A stretch of DNA of 64,000 nucleotides from Yamagishiella unicocca (lineage: Eukaryota; Chlorophyta; Chlorophyceae; Chlamydomonadales; Volvocaceae), in assembly GCA_003116995.1 (NCBI GenBank), contig BDSL01000054.1, positions 62,001 through 126,000 of the forward strand. The letters are read 5' to 3'. A program made the position numbers and the translations under genes. Numbering within the stretch: the stretch's first letter is position 1; each line of letters opens with the position of its first letter. Below are positions 24,001 through 35,100 of the stretch, piece by piece. Below the pieces are notes generated by a model, which saw nothing but the letters and a program-made list of their open reading frames with translations, ran no database searches and was not told the DNA's origin.

Positions 24001-24878
24001 GCAACATACAGCACCTGTCCGCGCTGACACGCACACATACGCGTTTCCCGAATCCCTAAACTGGAAGTGCCGCCGTCCGAGATGCATTTCTCTCCACGTA
24101 GTTTTGCGGCTTAGCGCTAATCACCCATACGCACGTGCCCGATCGACTACTCCCGTCCCGTGCACCAGCCATCACCTACCGGAGCGGCAGAGCCTCGAGG
24201 TATCGAATCGTGCTGCCCCGCATCGCCTTGGCCCGCATCGCCTTGGCCCGCATCGCCTTGGCCCGCATCGCCTTGGCCCGCATCGCCTTGGCCGATGGTA
24301 GATCTCGTAGTCGTACGCAGGTCTCGTAGTCGTACGTAGATGATGACGTAGGGTGGGCGGGCTCGGGCGATGCAGGGCGGGCGCGGGGAAGGGGTGCAAA
24401 ACACCCCCCCGCCGGGGTTGGACGGAGGAGGTGCGTGGATGCATGTAGCAGTAGTTAGTGGCGGTTCATCTTAGCGACGGTGGTCGCATATAGGCGCGAG
24501 GGTCGGGCGACAAATGCAAATAAAGCAGGGTATACAGGTGACGACAGCAGTGGTAGTTTCTACGCGGCAAGAGTCGGAGGGGCCGGGACAACGGGCGGGG
24601 CAAGACGTCCGCTGCACCGAAGGCTGGATTATCGCGGCTGTGAGGAACCAGGCTGCTGAAGACAACCGGCTGCAAACATACGGCTGGCTGGCTGGACGTA
24701 CGCTGAAGGGCTGGCTGAGCGGTGCAGCAGACATCTTGCCCCACCCGATCCTCCACGACACCCGCGCGAGGTGCGAGCGAGTCAGAGCGCGAATCGGAAT
24801 GCCAACATTGTGGAAGGGTCTTCCAGATAGATGTCGTGCATGTTGCAAGTCGTGTCGAACATTGCAAACTGCGCACGG
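15028..24878. repeat. 1.32-kb satellite array, about 7.5 units
   Basis: Tandem units of 1320-1338 bp. Using one internal landmark (GTGGTCGCAT), units recur at 15204, 16524, 17852, 19176, 20499, 21821, 23142 and 24480. Internal units are almost identical. Two subtypes differ around the sequence after TTATCGCTCACG: type A at about 15880, 17204, 21179 and 23822, type B at about 18530, 19855 and 22500. The order is A A B B A B A. The first and last units share variants absent from internal ones (CCACGACACC rather than CCACGCACGACACC, and GTCGTGCATG rather than GTCGCGCATG). Conserved short frames repeat in every unit, but they overlap on both strands and have no family likeness, so no gene is called. 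Confidence 0.95.
16277..16335. repeat. 15-bp subrepeat inside the satellite unit
   Basis: CGCATCGCCTTGGCC is repeated four times. The same block recurs in each unit (about 17604, 18931, 20251, 21578 and 22897) and has five copies in the last one (about 24220-24295). The leftmost unit start at 15028 lacks it. Confidence 0.9.
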
Positions 24879-24969
24879 CGTGGCCACGGCATGGCCATGT
24901 ATGGCCATGCATGACGACCATGTACGGCAATTGGTTTATATTCTCCTGTCACCTACCTCAACACACAAC
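24879..24969. other. 90-bp interruption in the last satellite unit
   Basis: The satellite unit is broken after GCACGGCGT and resumes at GATGCAACAAGTCAGG (24970). The intervening sequence is rich in CATGGCCATG-type palindromes and has no match elsewhere in the window. Confidence 0.6.
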
Positions 24970-25008
24970 TGATGCAACAAGTCAGGAATGCGAAAACTCA
25001 CCTCCGGA

Positions 25009-25800
25009 AGGAGTGCGCCGCTGCCGTACGCCACATGGGATCCTACGGGAGGAAGGGTAGGGGGAACACGGCGGGGGAGGGGAGGCAGGGAAGCGAAGGA
25101 ACGACTCAGCACCCGAGTACCAGGAGCGACAAAAATGCGACGCGACGGGTAAGAAATGAAACACAAGGACGGAAGAACCTCACGGACGACCAGCCGATGG
25201 TGAAGCGACGGCCAGGTAGGCGAACCTCCCAGACGGCTGCTGGCGGCACTCTGAGTGCGCCGCCGCCGTACGCCACATGGGATCCTACGGGAGGAAGGGT
25301 AGGGGGAACACGGCGGGGGAGGGGAGGCAGGGGAGCGAAAGAACGACTCAGCACCCGAATACCAGGAGCGAGAAAAATGCGGCGCGGCGGGTAACAAATG
25401 AAACACAAGGAAGCACATCACGGACGACCAGCCGATGGTGAAGCGACGGCCAGGTAGGCGAGCCTCCCAAACGGCTGCTGGCGGCACTCTGAGTGCGCCG
25501 ATGCCGTACGCCACATGGGATCCTACGGGAGGAAGGGTAGGGGGAACACGGCGGGGGATGGGAGGCAGGGAAGCGAAAGAACGACTCAGCACCCGAGTAC
25601 CAGGAGCGAGAAAAATGCGACGCGGCGGGTAACAAATGAAACACAAGGAAACACATCACGGACGACCAGCCGATGGTGAAGCGACGGCCAGGTAGGCGAG
25701 CCTCCCAGACGGCTGCTGGCGGCACTCACGCATGAGTGCGCCGCTGCCGTACATGGAGTCATACGGGAGGTAGGGGGAACACGGCGGGGGAGGGACTTAG
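25009..25800. repeat. second satellite, about 240-bp unit, 3.3 copies
   Basis: Units begin GTGCGCCG(C)(T/C)GCCGTACG at about 25013, 25254, 25491 and 25735 (periods 241, 237 and 244). Each contains GGATCCTACGGGAGGAAGGG and a CCGATGGTGAAGCGACGGCC stretch. The long minus-strand frame through it repeats with the unit and is not considered a gene. The array abuts the end of the 1.32-kb satellite. Confidence 0.9.
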
Positions 25801-27367
25801 GGACGTTACGAATGCTCAGTGCACTGTTAATGTTGAGTTTACACGACCAGGTTGGCTGGGCTTGGTAGCCCATTTAGGTATACAGACGCTGTCAACCACC
25901 ATAACGTAGAACCGTTACAAGTGTAACAGTTGGACGTGCACTCACCAATACGAAGTGTAATGTGCCTTTATAGGAGGCATGGCAAGGATAGACCACAGGA
26001 CGGCGGCTGACGGAGGTCACTTCAGCTGTACTGGCGTTCGTCTGCGGATTGAGCCTCCCGCGACATTTATGAGGATCAGAGAGCCAAACGCATTAGGTCT
26101 TATGATGGATACCGGCATGATGGATCCAGGAGCTTGAGACTCGAACCACTCAATAGAGTGGCGAAGTTCTGAGCAAGCATACTGTCTGCCATAGGCTACG
26201 CACGACAGCCACGGCGCAGAGCGCATGTAGTGTGTACCTGTGTGAATGGAGTCAATGTTGAGTGAATTGGATCTTGTATCGGTAGAGTCGCTAGTAGAAT
26301 GCCACAGGCCAGTTCGCCTTGCAACACATTCACGACAAATAGCAGCTAACGTGCGAGGCGATATCAATCCACCATTGAAGATAGGACGGCTTATGGGTAC
26401 TCTTGCCGTCGAGCGTGGTTAAAGGTGAGCTAGCACCATCTTGCAGAATCCGAGTGCGCAAGACGGCTTATCGCCAAGCAAGCTCACCTCTGCCCGCCAT
26501 AAGTGTAAGATTCACGCCGAGTCTCCGTCCCAACTAGCGAAAATTGACTGTTGAACCGGATGCCTGTAGTTGGGCATATGGGCAAGGCAGGATTCTGCGT
26601 TCAGGTTAATCCAAGCAGCGTATGAACAAGTAGGAGCAATCCATGGCTACTATATATAAATACCTATGGTCAGAGCACATGCAGCGGTATGTTTGGGACT
26701 TCCTTGCGAGCATACGACAATTGCCGTTAGGTTACTCTCAGAACCAATGTGTTCACAGATGTTGGTGGCGGTCTCACATTACAGGATTATGCTTTGGCTC
26801 TAGCTCTCGCCACTCGCTATCACGGTCCCGGGAAAGGGCGTTCCTAAGTGGTTGCAGCAATGTTTTAGCTCCCTTGGGTAATAAAGGTCCCGACGCGGCG
26901 GCACTTAGAGGTCAGCAAGCAAGTTATAGCTCAGTGTGCCTTCCGAAAAGTCAGATGCACAGCAGGTCGAACATATTTTCGCGAAGCGTTGCGCAAACCA
27001 TGCACGACGTGTAACATGCCGAAGCGGGTCGCCTCCAGCAAAACCAAGCAATTCTTCGTCAGTAACACAGTTCACAATGCCAAAGCGCACACCTAACACA
27101 TATGCCCACGATCGCGCCCGTCCCGCCCTTCCTCGCGCTCGTGGCTTTCCGTGGCTATGGGAGCTCACTTAAGAGGACAGCCCCCATAGGGCCCACGATC
27201 ACTGCTGGCTCCCAAGTGTTCCGCCAGCACCCGGTGCATCTAGGAAGCCGTCACGGTTAAAAATTACGTAGACCTGGTCTGCTACGGGGTCCGGGGATAT
27301 GGAGGAAGGTCGGCACCTTGCTCTCCGTCACAAGCGCTGCTAGCTGATGACGCCAGGTCTGTCCCGT
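25801..27367. other. lower-GC spacer with one possible exon
   Basis: Composition drops towards 50% GC. Apart from the minus-strand frame at 26017-26367, described separately, and a weaker one at 26905-27168, no feature could be supported. Confidence 0.4.
26017..26367 (-). CDS. unrecognised open frame, possible exon
   Basis: An open minus-strand frame of 116 codons from ATG. It can be extended upstream a little (…RVPISRPIFNGG) to a stop near 26420. The composition is ordinary (not low-complexity) and lower in GC than the known genes here. The product contains GLISPRTLAAICREC and ends RRRTPVQLK. No family is recognised and no splice sites clearly bound it. A second minus-strand frame, 27168-26905, could belong to the same unit, but nothing proves it. 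Confidence 0.25.
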   Translation of the reverse strand: MISPRTLAAICRECVARRTGLWHSTSDSTDTRSNSLNIDSIHTGTHYMRSAPWLSCVAYGRQYACSELRHSIEWFESQAPGSIMPVSIIRPNAFGSLILINVAGGSIRRRTPVQLK

Positions 27368-27644
27368 CAGAGGGTGGGCATGCGGCACTAATCCACTTAT
27401 CCGGCGGTCACAGCGGATAAGTCATTTTCTAATCCAAGGGCGGTTTTTTATCCGCAGGGCAGCGATCTAAATAAGCCGGGGCGCGGTTCCAATACGGGGC
27501 AGCAATACACCGGGGCCGCCGTTCCAATACGCAGGTTGCTAATCCCAATACGCCGGGGCGCGGTTTCCAATACGCAGGTTGCTAATCCCAATACGCCACC
27601 GTGACCGACGCGTAAACTTATCCAGGGGGGATGCCCACCCTCTG
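27368..27644. mobile_element. non-autonomous inverted-repeat element (MITE-like), copy 2
   Basis: A 277-bp copy of the element at 5974-6216 with identical 14-bp inverted ends (CAGAGGGTGGGCAT). It is longer because it has one more internal CCAATACGC-type subrepeat block. The outer 60-70 bp on each side are nearly identical between copies. Confidence 0.75.
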
Positions 27645-29115
27645 GGCCGTGTGCTGTCACGTACCGCTGATAACTGCCGAAGGCGATGATCAAACACCAG
27701 AAACGCGACTTAGCACTGAAATTGACCCTAACGACGCTATTGATCGGCGCCCTGGCATGGCCCCCTGAAATCTGGTGTTGGCCCCCTTGGATCATTCGCA
27801 CGTGCGCTTCCTTGCAACCGTTGTGTTTTACCTACACATCTGGCTACTACCGGGCTTGCCTGGAGACCGCTGGAGGCGTAAAGGACGCGCGAAGGGACCC
27901 AACGCGGTCATCCAAAGACCAGGCCTCCCAGCGTGCCCAGGCGAGAATGGAGCTTGGACTGAAACCACCGGGTGATCAACACAAGCCGTCACGTGCCGTT
28001 ACGGGTCCATCAGAGACCGGGCGAGGATCGCAACAAAAACCATCCGCATCCGCCAGCCTTTCACTAAAAAGTCAGCTCCGGGCATTTAGTGAATGACACC
28101 CGTGCACCGTTCGAGACGTAAAACGCCGCCCTTCTTGCCGTGGCATGGATTGGAGGAAGTACGAGATGCAACCCGTCCCATGCCGTTTCCTCCAAGTTTG
28201 CGGTCGCGGTTGGAGGCTTGCGAGGACGTACGACAGGCGGCACGCGACGGAAAGACTGCAGTAGACTGCTCACCCAGAACGAAACCCGCCCCCCACTGTT
28301 TGGTCAGGAGGCTGGGCTCAAAGTTGCACCGTGCGCCACCTTGCCACACGTGCCATACCCGGTGCAGCACAAGGTCAACCTAACCACCCATGAATAAGAC
28401 ACGTCCCCACGACCCACATCCTAAGTTTTTGCATAGGAACAGGCTCGGTCCCGTGGCATGGGTTGCAGCGAGCCGCGTCCCGCCTTCCCAACTGCCGCCG
28501 TGGAGAGCCACCGGCACTGTACACGCCGTAGCAACCCAAACTGTTGGCAGCGAGCCCACCAAAAGCCCCAACCAGGGACGATTCTTACCATCCACCGCGG
28601 CTGCTTGGTTGCTGAGCGAAGTAAACGGGCAGTGTTACAATCGCTGCTGCCAGTACCAAAAGCCACCCCAATCAGATCTACAAGCAACTACTGCAGCTAA
28701 TTAATCGTCAACTGAAGGCAATGCGCCTTTGCGCACACGTCACAAAGTGAGGATGCCGAGAACGTTCAGATCAGCACCCCAACTGGCGATAATAGAACAG
28801 TAGCTAGCATTAGTGTTATAGTTAAAATCATCATCTTGTTTAGCATTCCAGGCACCAAAGTAGTAATCCGGAAGCTAGGAGGCCGGGCCTTTTGAGCAGG
28901 ATTGGATTCACGACGCACACTTCCGCATACACACTTCTTTTTGGTTGGCTTGCCGGCCCATGTTATTGCGATTTGCTGCATCTGCGGTTCGAAGTAGCGT
29001 GCGACACGTAGTTCAGGGCGCAGGGCTTGGCCTCCTACACCCAGTAAGCTCCGGGCCGGCCCTCCCTCCCGCCGCGACCTATATTAAAACATTATTTACG
29101 TCACCAATACTACAA
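27645..29115. other. spacer upstream of FARSB
   Basis: About 1.5 kb of mixed composition with no supportable gene. A 9-bp inverted repeat (TTGGAGGAA/TTCCTCCAA) lies at about 28150-28198. A TATATTAAAA stretch at 29080-29089 is only 26 bp before the FARSB start codon, too close to be a confident TATA box. Confidence 0.35.
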
Positions 29116-32100
29116 ATGCCTACCGTCGGAGTTAACCGCGATAGGCTTTTTGAGAAGCTGGGCAAGGCATACAGTGAGTGCCGGCGGCGGCAGATTACGC
29201 ACGCACGACAAACGCTGCAGCGTTCAACCATGGAATTGTATTGGATCTTTGAATTGGGCTGCTATTTTGCAAGGGCGGTGCCTAACAGCTACGCGGACGT
29301 GTTTCGCTCCATTTCGCAGCGGACGAGGAGTTCGACCAGCTTTGCTTCGAGTACGGTATCGAGCTCGACGATGTGGTAAGATCTGATCCAGAGTCCGGAA
29401 TGCCAGAAACCAAAGCATCCTGGATACTGCATGGTCGGCAGAGACATGTGTTTTGAGGTGTGTCCATGCTATCTCTCATGGAGGCGTGTCCTCTGGCGCC
29501 GTGCCAGCTATCGTGAGGTGGGGTTTTGCAACGGGGTTCCGCGGGGGGGGGTTCAACCACAGCTCAAGGTGCATGGTTTCGGGGCGGTCTCTTTTGCCAT
29601 CAGCCTGGTGGTCCCAGCTAAAGTCTCAGCTACGTGAGCTCGACGAGCCTTCAGTCTAGGGCGCGATCCGTGGAGATGTGCGTACAGCGCTATTCGGGTG
29701 GGTATGTTGACCGCGACCCTGACCCGCAACGCGACCCTGACCTAAACGACGAACAGCCCGCGCCGAGCGGTCCCCCATATTGGTCAAACATCATAACTTG
29801 ATCCACAGACGACAGCGTTTGCGGCGTGGTTCCGGATCTCGTGCGCGGGGGTCGTGCATGGGTTGATGACTCACGTCGACGCCAAATACGGCACAGCCGC
29901 CGTGCGCTGCGCCTCGCTGCGGCTCTCGGACAAGCACGAGGGGAAAGGGGGGCCAGGTCCAGGGAGGGTCGGAGCGTGTGCGCAACCGCGTGCGCAACCT
30001 CGTGTGCGTAAACCAGCAGGCTGCTGGGGGGAGGGCCGATTCGGTTTTTGCACACCCCTGGAGACGAGGCACAGCTGTGTAGATTGGGGGTTGCGATGCT
30101 GGTAGCCTCAGCGGCCTGTTGTGATAGGCTTAGCGGGCATCGCTGCCACGCCCCTTACGAAAAATGCCCAAACAGCGAGGGTGCGCGACCCCCGGCGCAC
30201 CCGCGGCTTGCACCTGTGAAGAGCGCCCCTTCCTGCTGCTGTTGCTGCTGTCCGAATTGTCGTACTGCTGTCCGTGTTGTCGTACTGCTGTCCGTGTGAC
30301 CATCACCCTCACCTCATCGAACTGCGCCGCCGCCCCCCAGACGTCCGAGAAGGAGATGCTCCGCAAGGAGCTGGCCAGCGCAGTGGCCAAGGGCGGCGAC
30401 AACAAGCTGGCGGCGGAGGCGGCTGCGGCCAGCGAGGAGGTCATTTACAAGATCGACATCCCGGCCAACCGCTACGACATGCTGTGCGTGGAGGTGCGTC
30501 CCCGATGCGCTGGAGGGCCGCGGATGATAGGAGGCTGGGGGCGGGGGCTGCAGCTGATGCTGCCTGGAGGGGGGCCGGGAGGGTTTGTTTGTTTGGGCGC
30601 GGGAGTCACCTCCCTCCCCCGTCCCCAGCCCGACCACATTTCTCTCCTCGCCTCTCTTCCACCCCGACAGGGCATCGCTCGCGCGCTCAACATCTTCCGC
30701 GGCACCCAGCCAGCCCCGGAGTACCGACTGGCGGACATGACGGGTGCGGCCCCTGGGGGGGCCATTAAAGAACGTTTACGCGACATGGATAGGATAGCTG
30801 ACGCATTTTTTTCGGACACCTAGTTGTGGGCGTATGCTGGAGCGCTGCAGCCCCTGGGCGGGGGCGGCGGGGGCAGGGACTGGGCAGGAACGAGGACATG
30901 GCAGCGACGGGGCAGGACTGAGGCGCCGGTGGGGGCCGGGGCAGGCACGTGGCTGAGGCGGCAGCCCGGAGAACTAACTAAACCCGCCCCCCGCCCCCCC
31001 CCCCATCACGGGTCTTCCTCGAAACCCCCCCCTGCCCCAGGCAAGCAGCCCCTGCAGATGGTGGTGAAGCCGGAGACGGCCCTGGTGCGCCCCTTCGTGG
31101 TGTGTGCGGTGCTGCGGGGAGTCAAGTTCGACCCCGCCCGCTACAACTCGTTCATCGACCTGCAGGCGAGTGTGGCCGCCGGCGCCGGGCGCACGAGCCA
31201 GACGGGCAGGGGACCCCCCTCTCGGCGGCGGGCGTCATCGGGGCGGACGTCGCTCGCCGTCCTCTTCGCGAACCCCCGTTCGAGTCCTGCTCCCTTTTTC
31301 CTGATGTATGGTTTTTGCTACTTCCTCCGCTCCGCGCAGGACAAGCTGCATCAGAACCTGTGCCGCCAGCGCTCGCTGGTTGCCATCGGCACGCACGACC
31401 TGTCCACCATCCAGGTGAGGGCGCCTTCGGGGTGCGCCTAGGGGGCCGGCAAAGGCGGGGGGGGGGAGGGTCAGAGGTAGCGGGGAAACTCGTATACCGG
31501 CAGGAGGACAGGAAAAGAAAGACTAATGGCGGGTGGGGAGGGACTATGGAGGTGTGGTGGTGCCGGGTAGGGTCGTGCTTGCGGCCTCGTTGCAGCGACC
31601 CAGGCGCGTCTGTGTCCTAGGTGTGACTGAGGAGGCTTCACATGCGTGAAGGTGTATGGATCCGCCGGGTCTCCCCCCTTTCCCTTCCCTCTTTCCCCCC
31701 CTTATTATACCTATGCCGTGTAACCAGTCTGTATGCTCCTCCCCCTGCAGGGTCCCTTCACGTACGAGGCCCTCCCCCCCGAGGACATCAAGTTCGTACC
31801 GCTCAAGCAGACCCGCGAGTTCAACGGCAAGGAGCTGATGCAGGTGGGGGGGGAGGCCGAGGAAGGCCCGTGGATGCCAGAAAAAACCGTTTAGGACAGG
31901 CGTTTTGAGATGCATGCTGGAGAACTGGGTTGGGGATACGAAAGCCGAAGGTCGTAAGTTGACCTTCGGCGGCTAAGCTGTATCGGCTACGGCGAGACGA
32001 CAGGAAGCGAGGACTCCGCGCGACGCAAGGAAACGTTTCGCGGAACCGGTTGGGGGGAGGCCGAGGAGGGCGAGGGGTGGTTGGAGGCGGAGGGCGCGGG

Positions 32101-35100
32101 AATATTGCCGTCTCCGGGCCCCGCACGGGCATTTGCACCGTCGTACGGCGCAACCATTGTATACGGCACCATCATATAGCACCATCGTACGGCACCGCCA
32201 TACAGCACCATCGCGTGTAAGCTCCCCTGATGCCCAGGAAAAACCAAAAATGGCACCGATGTTACTCCATGAGCGACACAACTCACCTGCTGAGGAGCCA
32301 CCGCCGCACGCATTCCCGCATCAGCGGACTCTTCCTGTTGACTTCCGTACACGTGCAACATGAGCCATCGCACTGTGTGGGCGCAGTCGCATACGTGTCC
32401 TGTACGGCCGCGGGCGCTCCCCGAACACATATCCGCGCGCACCCTTGCTGGCACATGGCGGGCTTTTCTGCCCCTTTTCGGTTTCGACTTTTCACTGCCT
32501 TGGCAAGGCAGGATCGTGTCATGTCCGTCGTCGGCTGCTCCCCTGATGCCCAGGAAAAAACCAAAAATGGCACCGAAACCAAATTAATGAGCGATAAACA
32601 CTCACCTGCTGAGGAGCCAGCCCGACACGACACGCCGCATCACCGCACTGCACTCGCGAAGCATCCATTGCGGTCGGGCAACACCATTCCTGACATTGGC
32701 CCCACAATCTCCCCTTCCCGCACCCCCCCTCCCGCACCCCCCTCCCGCACCCCCCCTCCCGCACCCCCCCTCCCGCATCCATCGCCACGCACAAAGCATG
32801 GCGACACGTGAAGTCCTAACAACCGAGTATATGCTGGCTTGTTTCTGCCCTCCGTTTCCTATTTTGCGTATCCGGGTCTTCTCGCCACCTCCCGTCCCTG
32901 GACCCCCGCACCCCGTACCTCTATGACGCAGCACTACCTGGACAACGACCAGAAGCTGAAGAAGTTCGTGCCCATCATCCACTCCTCCGTGGTCTACCCC
33001 GTGCTGTACGACAGCAACCGCGTGGTGCTGTCCCTGCCGCCCATCATCAACGGCGCGCACTCGGCGGTGAGCAAGGCCCTTCGACCCGGGTGGCTGGGTG
33101 GGGTTTCGAGGAAGACCCGTGCGTGCGAGAAAAAACGTTTAGGACAGACGTGGGCGGGGTTCGAGGGAAACCCGTGGATGTCCGAAAAACCGTTTGAAAC
33201 AGAAGTTTTGAGATGCATGTTGGAGAACTGGGTTGGGGATACTAAAGCTGAAGGTCGAAATATGACCTTTAGCGTCTAAACTATAGCGGCTACGGCGAGA
33301 CGAAAAGAAGCGAGGACCCCACGCGACGCACGTAAAGTTTTCGCAGAATCGGTTTTGGGCGCTAGCAGGAAAACAGTGGGAGTTGGTGCGCTATGGGAGA
33401 GCGGCCATCGCGGTCCGGTCCCAGTCCCAGTCCTAGTCGGAGTCCCAGTCCCGACCCGCCCGAATACCGACCAGATGCGTGAGGAAGCCGGTCATTACCA
33501 GAGGAGGTCTGCTGTCGTCCAGGAGAGGAGGCCGAAGCCGCGCCGCGCCGCCATGGGGGACGCGAAAGCCCAGACGCAGGTCCCGACGCCCGCAGACAAG
33601 AACGCAACGACTAGCAAAACACTACCAGAACAGAGGCCCAACCCAGCGGCGGAACTCACCTGGCCAGGGCCCAGAGCGGGTGGGGAAGGCGGTCGACGCG
33701 AAGCATGCGGGCAAGGGACAGCAGAGGGCGTGAGAAAAAACATCTAGGCGGTGAGCGGGAAGACAGGGGTCAAAACAACGAAGAGGCCCCAGCGGCGCGG
33801 CGAAAGAGGCGGAGGCATGGAAGGGGAGGATGGATATACGGGGGAGACGCGTATGGCGGTGTACGGCGGTGTACGGCGGTGTACGACGTCCTGCAGGAGG
33901 GAAGGATAAAGTGAGGAAATACGGGGCGTGAAGATGCGGGACAGGGAGCAAAGCAGGCAGACGGGGGCGGGGTGGGGTGAAGCGTGGAAATACGTGGGGG
34001 GAGGGGGTAAGAGAAACCGATGAACCGACAGTGGGGGAGAACGGGCCGAGTGGATTCCCAGCGCTTGTTCGGACGGCCTTGGACGTGTATCATCGGAAGT
34101 CGGGCAGGAGGGGATACACGTATACTCCAGGGGAGGGATGGCCATCCCAGGGCGTGCCTTAGCCGTGCGGGATGAAATGTCCATTCTCGTCCATTCCATT
34201 CCATGAACGGGTTGAGAGGAAACCCCGTTGGTCGGCACTTACAAGAGATGATAAAACCGACTGGATGCCGGTTCGGGGACTCGTATGGGGTTGCATGCCG
34301 GGGAACTTGGTACTTATAAATCCTGGGAGCGAGTCCCACCCAGACTGTTGTCGGTGAAGCAAAAAGATCACAGCAACAACGAAAACCTGTTTTGCGAAGA
34401 CGTTTCTACGGCGCGTTTCGGGTGGAGAGCTTGGTACGTTGGCTGGACATGCGAGGGCGAGACTCGTCCCGGCCCGGACCCCCCGCCCGAGCCCGCATAC
34501 AGGCTGTTATCGGGGATCAGGTAAAGAGGTTCCATGACCGGGCTTGGGCAGCCAGCGCCCGCGGCAGGAAGCAAGAGTCGAGCCGCTGCCCGCGACTACA
34601 CAAACATATCGCCCTCATGCCCCCATACGATGTCACTGGTATCCTCTCCCTCCCTTACATCTCGAAACGTCTATCCTAAACGTGTTTCCCTTCGTACACG
34701 GGTTTTCCTTGCAACCCCTCCCCTCCGCCCCGCTTCTCGTGTTTAGTAACCAGTTCTTTTCTGTGACCCCTCCCCTCCGCATCACTTCCCGTGTCGATAA
34801 ACCGGTTCTTTTCTGTAACCCCTCCCCTCCCCCCCCGGGTTTTCAGATCTCCCTGGACACCCGCGACGTGTTCGTGGAGTGCACCGCCACCGACCTCACC
34901 AAGGCCAAGATCGTCCTCAACACGGTGGTCACCATGTTCGCGGAGTACGCCACAACACCCTTCGAGGTGGAGCCGGTGGAGGTGGTGGACGCCTTCGGGA
35001 ACAAGGCCGGTGAGGCGGGGGGGTGGGTTATGAGGAAAGACCGTGTAATAAGCCGATGCAAGCCGATTAGGAGACGGGGAGGTTTACATAAAAGAACCGG

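Noticed and set aside
15195..24930. Recurring frames of 60-154 codons in every 1.32-kb unit
   Set aside because: They recur only because the DNA is tandemly repeated, overlap on both strands, use several frames equally and show no domain.
24936..25646. 236-codon minus-strand frame
   Set aside because: Its protein simply repeats every 80 residues with the roughly 240-bp satellite and has a shadow frame; it is repeat-driven, not a gene.
15028..25800. Regular repeats considered as a CRISPR array
   Set aside because: Units are 240-1330 bp without short repeat/unique spacer alternation, and the genome is eukaryotic.
27686..28096. 136-codon plus-strand frame
   Set aside because: No motif, overlaps minus-strand frames of similar length, and starts just beside the inverted-repeat element.
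29080..29089. TATATTAAAA upstream of FARSB as a promoter
   Set aside because: It is only 26 bp from the start codon, leaving no room for a transcript start.
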